NCBI GenBank assembly: GCA_003157195.1
Contig: PMIU01000072.1
Coordinates: 1 to 7,937, forward strand
Origin: Candidatus Nomurabacteria bacterium
GTDB taxonomy: Bacteria > Patescibacteriota > Minisyncoccia > Phycocordibacterales > UBA9973
DNA: 7,937 nt
Direction: 5' to 3'
Shown: in pieces, positions 1-6,339 of the stretch
Layout: every line of letters starts with the position of its first letter
How positions within the stretch are numbered: position 1 is the first letter of the stretch
Position numbers and translations under genes: made by a program
Notes under the pieces: generated by a model
Database searches by the model: none
What the model was told of the DNA's origin: nothing
What the model saw: only the letters and a program-made list of their open reading frames with translations

Positions 1-155
1 GCATGCCCGAGATGAAGCGTCGGGCCAGTCGGATCAATGCCTAGGTATATGGCAAGCTTCTCGCCCTTGGCTATTTTTGAAGCCAAAAATTCTTTTGACG
101 GATAAATAGCAGAAACTCCGCGAGTTAATAGTTCATTTTGATTATCTTTTTCCAT
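1..155 (-). CDS. tyrS: Tyrosyl-tRNA synthetase, N-terminal part (runs off the left edge)
   Basis: This is a class I aminoacyl-tRNA synthetase that attaches tyrosine to tRNA-Tyr in the cytoplasm. Only the first 51 codons lie in the window. They read as a short helical lead-in (residues 1-30), then the first Rossmann strand with LGIDPTGPTLHLGH at 38-51. The HLGH part is the ATP-binding HIGH signature, and the G-x-D-P-T-G-x-x-L-H-L-G-H form is typical of TyrS; TrpS would have a P-S-G-x-x-H-L-G-N type motif. I chose the ATG at 155 because it starts the conserved frame; the ATG at 160 hits a stop after a few codons. There is no Shine-Dalgarno site upstream. The gene diverges from the penicillin-binding protein gene with about 60 bp between starts. 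The KMSKS loop and the C-terminal anticodon-binding part are outside the window. Confidence 0.88.
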   Translation of the reverse strand, partial: MEKDNQNELLTRGVSAIYPSKEFLASKIAKGEKLAIYLGIDPTGPTLHLGH

Positions 156-197
156 TTCATTACTTTACCACATTTGCCATTTTTATAGAATATAGTA

Positions 198-206
198 TGT
201 TATTAT
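198..206 (+). promoter_or_regulatory. Putative extended -10 promoter element for the penicillin-binding protein gene
   Basis: TGTTATTAT fits an extended -10 box (TGnTATnAT). Transcription would begin about 7 bases downstream, almost at the ATG at 215, so the mRNA could be nearly leaderless. This agrees with the absence of a Shine-Dalgarno site. No good -35 is seen at normal spacing. If it is real, the upstream ATG at 197 lies inside the promoter and is not the start. This is inference from a short AT-rich motif. Confidence 0.3.
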
Positions 207-207
207 A
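202..207 (-). promoter_or_regulatory. tyrS: Possible -10 box for tyrS
   Basis: The minus strand reads TATAAT here, a perfect -10 hexamer, which would give a leader of about 40 nt before the tyrS ATG at 155. I see no convincing -35. It overlaps the proposed plus-strand -10 of the divergent gene, so the two promoters would compete or be mutually exclusive. A second candidate, TAAAGT at 167-162, sits 6 nt before the tyrS ATG and would give a leaderless message. Confidence 0.22.
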
Positions 208-214
208 CACATAT

Positions 215-2719
215 ATGAAGATTAAGAAGCATTTGATAAGAAATTGGATTTTTGGAATTATCGGGGTGGGGCTGTTGTTTACAGGCGCTGTTATCATCTG
301 GATCAGCACGCTCCAGCTTCCGGATTTCAAATCATTTACCGAGCGCAAAATAGAAAGTTCAACCAAAATATACGATCGCACCGGCACGATCTTGCTTTAT
401 GACGTCCATCAAGGAATCAAAAGAACTGTCATTCCCTATGAAGATATGGGGGTTAATATAAAGAATGCCACAGTTGCCATTGAGGACTCTGAATTTTACC
501 AGCACAATGGCATTCGCTTGACTTCCATAATTCGCGGAACTATTTGGGCGAAACTCACAGGCAAAAAAGTAACCGGCGGTTCGACAATAACCCAGCAATT
601 GATCAAAAATACTCTATTGACGGCAGATGTCACTTTAACTAGAAAAATAAAAGAGTGGATTCTGGCCATAAAGCTCGAGCAGGTCATGAGCAAGGAAGAC
701 ATATTGGCTCTTTATTTGAACGAAGCTCCGTATGGCGGCAATATTTACGGCATTGAAGAAGCGTCAAAGGCCTTCTTCGGCAAAGAACCTTATAATCTGA
801 CTTTAGCTGAGTCGGCATATCTGGCTGCCATTCCCAATGGGCCTACGTACTATTCGCCATACGGCAAAAATAAAGACAAGCTGGATGAGCGCAAGAATTT
901 GGTATTGAAAAGAATGCTAGATTTGAAATTCATAAATAAGGATGATTATAATAATGCTGTCGCCGAGAAAGTCGCATTTCTTCCGGCTCAGCCGATGCAT
1001 ATAGCGGCTCCGCATTTTGTTTTTTTCATAAAACAATATTTGGAAGACAAGTACGGCGAAGATATGCTTGATAATGGCGGACTAAAAGTAATTACAACGC
1101 TGGATTATGGTTTAGAACAGAAAGCCGAAGCATCAGCCCTATTGCACGCCAAAGACAATGAAAAAAATTGGAATGGCAAGAATGCCGCAGTTGTGGTAAT
1201 TGATCCTAAAACCGGCCAGATACTTTCAATGGTCGGATCGCGCGATTATTTCGACAAGACGATTGACGGCAATTTCAACGTTGCAACAGCATCCCGCCAG
1301 CCGGGTTCGTCGTTTAAGCCCATAGTATATGCCGAAGCGTTTAAAAAAGGGTACACCGCTGATACCGTATTATTCGACGTGAAAACGGAATTCAACGCAT
1401 CGTGCAGTCCGACAGGCAAACCGCTACCGGGACACGAGAATGCCAACTGCTACATGCCGGATGATTATGATAATAATTATCGCGGTCCGATGGCTCTTAA
1501 AGATGCGCTTGCTCAATCAATCAATATAGTAGCTGTAAAACTTTTGTATCTAGTCGGCGTCCCTGATGCTCTAAAAATGGCTCATGATTTGGGCATTAGC
1601 ACGCTGAACGATCCGACCCGCTATGGATTATCGCTTGTTATCGGCGGCGGAGAAACAACTTTGCTTGATATGACTTCCGTCTATAGCGTCTTTGCAAATG
1701 ACGGAATAAGAAATCCTTATCAAGGAATTCTTTCGGTGGAAGACAGCTCTGGCAATGTGCTTGAAAGCTACCAAAATAAATCTTATCAAGTTCTTGATCC
1801 GAATATCCCGAGAATATTAGATGACATACTTTCGGACAATAAAGCCAGAACGCCGACATTCGGAGCAAATTCCGCGCTTGTTATCCCTGGACATGAAGTT
1901 GCCGTAAAAACGGGTACGACTAACGACAACAGAGACGCTTGGACTATAGGATATACGCCATCAGTGGCAGTCGGCGTTTGGGTCGGCAATAACGATAATA
2001 CTCCGATGAAAAAAGGCGGCGCGGCGCTTGCCGGTCCTATTTGGAATGATGTCATGACAGCGGCACTCGCAAATTTGCCGATAGAGTCATTTGACAAGCC
2101 GGATCCAATTGATCAATCAATACCAGCAATTTTGCGCGGGTTCTGGCAAGGAGGCGACACTTTTGTCACTGACAGCGTAGGAGGAGGATTGGCTACGGAG
2201 TACACGCCTGCTAGCACTCGCAAAGAAACATCTATAACAAATGTTCATAGCATTTTGTATTGGATAAATAAAGATAATCCACTAGGGCCTCGCCCTGCTG
2301 ACCCGACAAGCGATTCTCAATTTACAAACTGGGAATATGGGGTCCAAAATTGGTGGGAAAATAATAAATCAAAATATAAAATAGTTACCGAGAACGATAA
2401 ACCAACCGCTTATGACAACATTCATACGATTACTTCAAAGCCAAGTTTTGAAATAACTGGCATAGATAATGCTGTATACAAGAAAGACCAGAATATAACA
2501 ATCACTATCAATCCTAAAAGCCAAAGCCCCATTAAAAAAATAGATGTGTTTATAAATGATACTTACTTAACGTCATTAAAATCATATCCATTCGCGGTAT
2601 CATTTGTTCCAAGCGATGTTGCCAATATTTCCGATAATAATCTGATAAAAGTTATAGGAACCGATATTACAGGGAATACCGGAGAAAATACAATTCCTTT
2701 TCAAGTGGAGAATAATTAA
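215..2719 (+). CDS. Class A penicillin-binding protein (PBP1A-type peptidoglycan glycosyltransferase/DD-transpeptidase)
   Basis: This enzyme polymerises lipid II into glycan strands and cross-links the stem peptides on the outer face of the cytoplasmic membrane. Counting from ATG 215 (834 aa): a basic tail and one membrane anchor at about 10-33; a GT51 glycosyltransferase domain with catalytic Glu90 in E-D-x-x-F-x-x-H-x-G, GGSTITQQLIKN at 121-132, R-K-x-x-E at 143-147 and ILALYLNE at 163-170; then a transpeptidase domain with all three penicillin-binding motifs, S-S-F-K with nucleophile Ser365 and Lys368, S-I-N at 435-437, and K-T-G-T at 565-568. A linker with VHSILYW and NPLGP follows, then a C-terminal Ig-like beta domain at about 742-834. 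An in-frame ATG at 197 gives 840 aa, but 215 begins directly with the basic MKIKKHL tail and I prefer it. Neither start has a Shine-Dalgarno site. Length and motifs are intact, so it should be active. It is single-cistron, divergent from tyrS and ended by the terminator at 2732. Confidence 0.95.
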   Translation: MKIKKHLIRNWIFGIIGVGLLFTGAVIIWISTLQLPDFKSFTERKIESSTKIYDRTGTILLYDVHQGIKRTVIPYEDMGVNIKNATVAIEDSEFYQHNGIRLTSIIRGTIWAKLTGKKVTGGSTITQQLIKNTLLTADVTLTRKIKEWILAIKLEQVMSKEDILALYLNEAPYGGNIYGIEEASKAFFGKEPYNLTLAESAYLAAIPNGPTYYSPYGKNKDKLDERKNLVLKRMLDLKFINKDDYNNAVAEKVAFLPAQPMHIAAPHFVFFIKQYLEDKYGEDMLDNGGLKVITTLDYGLEQKAEASALLHAKDNEKNWNGKNAAVVVIDPKTGQILSMVGSRDYFDKTIDGNFNVATASRQPGSSFKPIVYAEAFKKGYTADTVLFDVKTEFNASCSPTGKPLPGHENANCYMPDDYDNNYRGPMALKDALAQSINIVAVKLLYLVGVPDALKMAHDLGISTLNDPTRYGLSLVIGGGETTLLDMTSVYSVFANDGIRNPYQGILSVEDSSGNVLESYQNKSYQVLDPNIPRILDDILSDNKARTPTFGANSALVIPGHEVAVKTGTTNDNRDAWTIGYTPSVAVGVWVGNNDNTPMKKGGAALAGPIWNDVMTAALANLPIESFDKPDPIDQSIPAILRGFWQGGDTFVTDSVGGGLATEYTPASTRKETSITNVHSILYWINKDNPLGPRPADPTSDSQFTNWEYGVQNWWENNKSKYKIVTENDKPTAYDNIHTITSKPSFEITGIDNAVYKKDQNITITINPKSQSPIKKIDVFINDTYLTSLKSYPFAVSFVPSDVANISDNNLIKVIGTDITGNTGENTIPFQVENN

Positions 2720-2731
2720 TCTCTATCCTTA

Positions 2732-2773
2732 AAAATGCTACAAACTCTGCCATGGCAGAGTTTGTAGCATTTT
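2732..2773. terminator. Bidirectional Rho-independent terminator between convergent genes
   Basis: The 42 bp are a perfect palindrome centred on CATG at 2751-2754. The arms contain ATGCTACAAACTCTGC and its complement, giving a stem of up to 19 bp with a 4-nt loop. The plus-strand RNA ends in UUUUAUUAAUU, and the minus-strand RNA ends in five U followed by AAGG. It lies 12 bp past the stop of the penicillin-binding protein gene and 10 bp past the stop of the broken zinc-ribbon gene on the other strand, so it can end both transcripts. Confidence 0.88.
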
Positions 2774-2783
2774 ATTAATTAAT

Positions 2784-4498
2784 CTAATACACTTCCTGTT
2801 GATAACATTTCTCGCAATAGATAATTTCTGATCTGTCTGGCGCATAGCTTGTCTCAAATTCATTAGTACATCCCTTATTCATACATTTGCGATACCATAG
2901 TTTAAAAGGGTTGTGATATTTTAATCTTTGGTAATGTCTACAATTAGGACAGTATTTAGGAAGTGGTAATTTTTTTTGTTGGTAGAATTGGAGCTCATCC
3001 GGCATTATGCGATAGGCGCTAGAGCATTGAAAATCTTGATTGCCATTATTTGGACAAGAAATAACTTCATTTAGAATATCCTTAGAAATATCAAAAATAT
3101 TATCTGGTAAATCGTATGAATTTTTTGTTATTTTATAGTCCCTTTTTTCACGATCTTTCCAAATATAACCCATTTTAATCGCTTCTTCCTTTTTTAAATT
3201 AAAGAAGTCATGGGCATTAGTTTCATTATATCCAAAAGGACACATATCATAAGGAAAAAATTCACCATATTTATATGTTCTTCCTTTTTCGTCTATATAT
3301 GGCATATTTGTCATATGTTGTTTTATCTTTTCAATTAATGGAAAATATTCTTCCTTCGCATATTGCCTATTAAAAATACAAAATTCAGCATTAGCAAGAC
3401 CCAAACAACCAAAACAATTTGAACAACCCTTAAGAATAAAAGAGTATTCGCATTCACGGCAACCAAAATTAGTCAGATAACAAAAGAAATTTTTATAGCT
3501 ATTTAAGCTTGGAGCTATTGATTCATAACATAATTCGGCTTTGTTGGCGCCTTGAACATCATAATAATCTCTGCCACCATGTATTCTTACACTATAAACT
3601 ACATTCTCTGAATTATTGCTAATATCAAAAGAATTTCTTATATTTTTTGAGTGGTGAATATAATCTCCTGTTGCATTTTGTGAAGCAAAAATTAAGGCAT
3701 ACCGATGTATGGCATTTTTCTTAATAAGATCATTAAATTCTTCTTTTGTTTTTTCTAATTCAGAATATGTTTCTAATTTAAGTTTTTTGATTTCACCTTC
3801 ATATTCCTCTTTAGATAATTTTTAAATTCTAAATATTTATTTCTGATTTCTCAAGTTATAGCTTAAACAGCAATTCTGGCAATTCATGCAATCAAAAACG
3901 AAATAAGAATCAATGCAATTATTAGATTGAATAGCATAATGAGTATTGTAATTTCCTTCACAATCTACATTAAATGAACACCCATCTATTTTTGTAACAC
4001 TAAAATTATCAAAACTATTCTTTGAATTATCAATATTTTCAGAATACATAACGTCTTCACAATCAACTACTGAATAGGATAAATAGACATTTTTATTCTC
4101 TGTGCCAAAATTAATAAAATCGGAATTAATCAAATTACCATAAGCAAAACTATATAATCTTGGAACAGTTTTAAATAATTCTTTTAATTGAATAAAAAAT
4201 GACTTAGAGAAGTCATATTTTTTTCCATAAGATAATGGATCCCATTTATCTCCATACCAGCAATTATTGCAATAAACAGGAATGCTATCAGAATACATAC
4301 TGATAAGGATTTCTTGCATAATCCGCATTCTCTTCTATATAATGCTCTCATATTTCGCCATATCATTCTTCTAATCATTCTGCATTCCGGGCAAAAAGTC
4401 GGCGGAGGGACTTTGATTTTTTCGTAAAAGTTAAAATCTTCGGGCTCTATGGTGAAGTCCTTTTTACAATTCTGGCAATTTTTTGTTTCTTGGTTCAT
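2784..4498 (-). pseudogene. Cysteine-rich zinc-ribbon protein, broken paralogue of the adjacent gene (one frameshift, two in-frame stops)
   Basis: Three conserved pieces align in order with the intact neighbour. Piece 1 (from ATG 4498) has the N-terminal zinc ribbon with Cys8, Cys11, Cys36 and Cys39, ending in YRRECGLCKK. Piece 2 resumes one frame away near 4310-4312, where an AAA run seems to lack one A, with ILISMYSD and KWDPLSYG, and runs to TAA at 3839-3837. A second TAA follows at 3824-3822. Piece 3 is then open in the same frame down to TAG at 2784, starting KLSKEEYE and ending with two more C-x-x-C pairs and YCEKCYQQEVY. Restoring one base gives about 571 codons against 587 in the neighbour. 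No ATG exists in frame between the stops and 3404, so piece 3 is unlikely to be made alone. Nearly everything else is intact, so the damage is recent, or consists of sequence errors in A/T runs. The family function is unknown. It lies 43 bp downstream of the paralogue on the same strand. Confidence 0.85.
4389..4441 (-). repeat. 53-nt block identical to 6196-6248 (copy in the broken zinc-ribbon gene)
   Basis: Every base matches the block in the paralogue. It encodes EDFNFYEKIKVPPPTFCP, the loop and second cysteine knuckle of the N-terminal zinc ribbon. The flanking codons for the same conserved protein segment differ at many synonymous positions, so identity here is not explained by protein constraint alone. 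Recent gene conversion between the two copies is the simplest reading. Confidence 0.75.
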
Positions 4499-4541
4499 TT
4501 TTTTACTAATTTACATATTTACGCCATGGCTGAAATGAGGA

Positions 4542-6305
4542 CTAGTATACTTCTTGTTGATAACATTTCTCACAATAAACAATATCTGGACTATCTGGAG
4601 CATAACCTGTTTTAACTATTTCGTTACATGGTTTATCTCCATGGAAATGTTTTGCGGTGTTTTTATATTTTTTAGTTTCATCGCTCTCGCCGGCACACAT
4701 ACACGGTCTTTCATATAAAAACAATTTGAGTCTATCGCTTATTCTGCGTTCATGCCTACATTCATTACACATTCTAGGAATAGGAATTTTTTCGTTACGT
4801 AAAAAAATTAATTCATTTTCTAAAATCCGATAAGCCTTTTTGCATTTTTCACATTCAATAACTTCTTTTAAAATTTGATCAGTAATATCGTTTATTGAAT
4901 CTGGAAGTTCCGAGGCTTTTTTAGTTATTTTATATTCTCCACGAGGAGTTTCAACCCATCCATAACCCTTTTTTTCTGCTTCCTCTTTCGTAATTGTAAA
5001 ATGCTCTATTGCAATAGTATTATTGTAACCAAAAGGTGAAAATTCTATTGGAAAAAATTCTCCATATTTATATATGAGACTTTGTTTATCCATATAAGGC
5101 ATTTCATCCATATGTTTTTTAATTTTTTCTACAATTAATTTATATTCCTCCTTGGTGTATTGCTTATTTAAAACACAATATTGTTTTTTCTTTAGACCAA
5201 CACAACCAAAACAATCTGCCGAACTAAAATTATACATGCAATATTCATTGTCTCTGCAAGAAGGCCAACAGTTTATAGAAAATTTATTGTTATAAGCATT
5301 TTCACCACACTCCATTGTTTCATAACAAAGCTCGGTGTTTTGTCCCCAAACCGACACATCATAATTGTCTTTACTAGTAGGTGGTTCTTCTATATATTGG
5401 CAAAAACGCATATCTTCGCACCCTCTGACTAAATAACTATCATTCACGTTTTTGGAATCTGTCACATACATACCAGTACAATTTAAATTCTTTAAACCTT
5501 GATGATATTTTGATGGTTGCGTATCCCAAAATGCTCTAGATTTTTGTTTAGCCTCCTCAACCCCACTAAAGATATTTAAGTGCATTTTATTTATCTCATT
5601 AAAATAGTCTTCTTTAGAATATTGCTTATTAAAAATACAGTATGAGGACTGTCTTAGATTTACACAACCAAAACAATCATTACAACCCACACAACCTCTG
5701 CAAAAATATAAGTTACGAGATTCCATGGATCTAGTCGTAAAATAACATTGATAACAGTTATTCAACCAAAAAGACTCATAACAACGCTCAGATTGAGTTA
5801 CGTGAGAATTATCCACGCAATCTTTGGAATGATTGATTGCATTCCCATACATGCAATTTTCAGAAAAACTCGAATTAACAATGAGGTAACTATTTTTCAT
5901 ACCTTGAGCATTGAAAGAGTACGGGCTATTGATCATTCTCGAAACATTAAAACCATAAATGGGTACTTTTAGATTAAGCTCCATCAATTGTTCGAAAAAA
6001 TTCCTTGAAAAATCATAATCTGCGCCATAGTCCATTGCTTCCCAACTATCTCCATTCCATTCTTCCCGAGTAATGATTTTTTTGCCACTTTCTTTTGGAA
6101 AAGTAGATAAAATTTCCTTTCCTGTAAAATCATCTATCACACGGAAAAGTTTGCGTTCATTTCTAAAAACAAATCTCCTCTCTGCTCGACAAACTGGGCA
6201 AAAAGTCGGCGGAGGGACTTTGATTTTTTCGTAAAAGTTAAAATCTTCCGGTTCTATTACGAAATCATTCTTACAGTTTTGACAAACCTTAGTTTCAGCA
6301 TTCAT
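4542..6305 (-). CDS. Large cysteine-rich zinc-ribbon protein of unknown function
   Basis: The product is 587 aa, with no signal peptide or membrane segment, so it is probably cytoplasmic. The N-terminal ribbon has Cys8, Cys11, Cys36 and Cys39 and resembles the probable zinc-ribbon families with C-x2-C...F-Y...P-x-x-C-x2-C-R. A second ribbon of the same type is at 485-516 (Cys485, 488, 513, 516, ending C-R-H). A third metal site at the C-terminus combines R-P-C-M-C, a His-containing stretch, K-P-C-N, and Cys578/Cys581 in YCEKCYQQEVY. The middle (about 100-390) is rich in Cys, Asn and Ser in short spaced repeats, and contains the module C-F-G-C-V-x-L-x4-Y-C-x-x-N-K-Q-Y twice (211-229 and 365-383). 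This spacing suggests a repetitive beta structure, possibly a beta-helix, but that is inference. I know this kind of protein as a recurrent uncharacterised family in Patescibacteria. Nucleic-acid or metal binding is only a guess. It starts 25 bp after uvrC and has a possible leaderless promoter of its own. Confidence 0.85.
   Translation of the reverse strand: MNAETKVCQNCKNDFVIEPEDFNFYEKIKVPPPTFCPVCRAERRFVFRNERKLFRVIDDFTGKEILSTFPKESGKKIITREEWNGDSWEAMDYGADYDFSRNFFEQLMELNLKVPIYGFNVSRMINSPYSFNAQGMKNSYLIVNSSFSENCMYGNAINHSKDCVDNSHVTQSERCYESFWLNNCYQCYFTTRSMESRNLYFCRGCVGCNDCFGCVNLRQSSYCIFNKQYSKEDYFNEINKMHLNIFSGVEEAKQKSRAFWDTQPSKYHQGLKNLNCTGMYVTDSKNVNDSYLVRGCEDMRFCQYIEEPPTSKDNYDVSVWGQNTELCYETMECGENAYNNKFSINCWPSCRDNEYCMYNFSSADCFGCVGLKKKQYCVLNKQYTKEEYKLIVEKIKKHMDEMPYMDKQSLIYKYGEFFPIEFSPFGYNNTIAIEHFTITKEEAEKKGYGWVETPRGEYKITKKASELPDSINDITDQILKEVIECEKCKKAYRILENELIFLRNEKIPIPRMCNECRHERRISDRLKLFLYERPCMCAGESDETKKYKNTAKHFHGDKPCNEIVKTGYAPDSPDIVYCEKCYQQEVY
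6196..6248 (-). repeat. 53-nt block identical to 4389-4441 (copy in the intact zinc-ribbon gene)
   Basis: This is the partner of the block in the downstream paralogue, at the same place in the coding frame (residues about 20-37). The match stops abruptly on both sides: outside it the two genes differ every few bases, although the proteins remain similar. Confidence 0.75.
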
Positions 6306-6311
6306 CTTTAT

Positions 6312-6339
6312 ATAATATACCTTTATTGAGTTAAATCAA
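6312..6339 (-). promoter_or_regulatory. Putative promoter of the intact zinc-ribbon gene, likely leaderless
   Basis: On the minus strand TTGATT (6339-6334), a 16-bp spacer and TATTAT (6317-6312) form a reasonable sigma70-type promoter. The expected transcription start falls at or next to the ATG at 6305, which would leave no leader, and there is no Shine-Dalgarno site. The -35 box overlaps the region just before the uvrC stop codon, so the gene may also be reached by read-through from uvrA-uvrC. Confidence 0.42.

Noticed and set aside
1786..2097. A 103-codon minus-strand frame inside the penicillin-binding protein gene
   Set aside because: It is antisense to the conserved transpeptidase region with the K-T-G-T motif, and has no homology-like features or start signal.
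3822..3839. TAA read as an amino acid (alternative code or read-through)
   Set aside because: TAA ends the intact penicillin-binding protein and uvrC genes in this window. No known code in these lineages reassigns UAA, and the same gene also has a frameshift, so decay is the better explanation.
4307..4322. Programmed -1 ribosomal frameshifting
   Set aside because: There is no X-XXY-YYZ slippery heptamer and no evident downstream stem, and the next lesion is two stop codons, which frameshifting would not solve.
3837..4328. The middle and C-terminal pieces of the broken gene as separate functional genes
   Set aside because: The middle piece starts inside a homologous segment without a promoter or ribosome site. 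The C-terminal piece has no in-frame ATG for over 130 codons after the stops; only a TTG at 3404 is available.
5137..5675. CRISPR-like or tandem DNA repeats in the cysteine-rich region
   Set aside because: The similarity is at protein level, with diverged codons and irregular spacing. There are no identical short direct repeats with unique spacers.
4542..6305. CoA-transferase (CaiB/BaiF) function for the zinc-ribbon protein
   Set aside because: I recall that label on proteins of this kind, but no CoA-transferase motif is visible and the cysteine-ribbon layout does not fit that fold.
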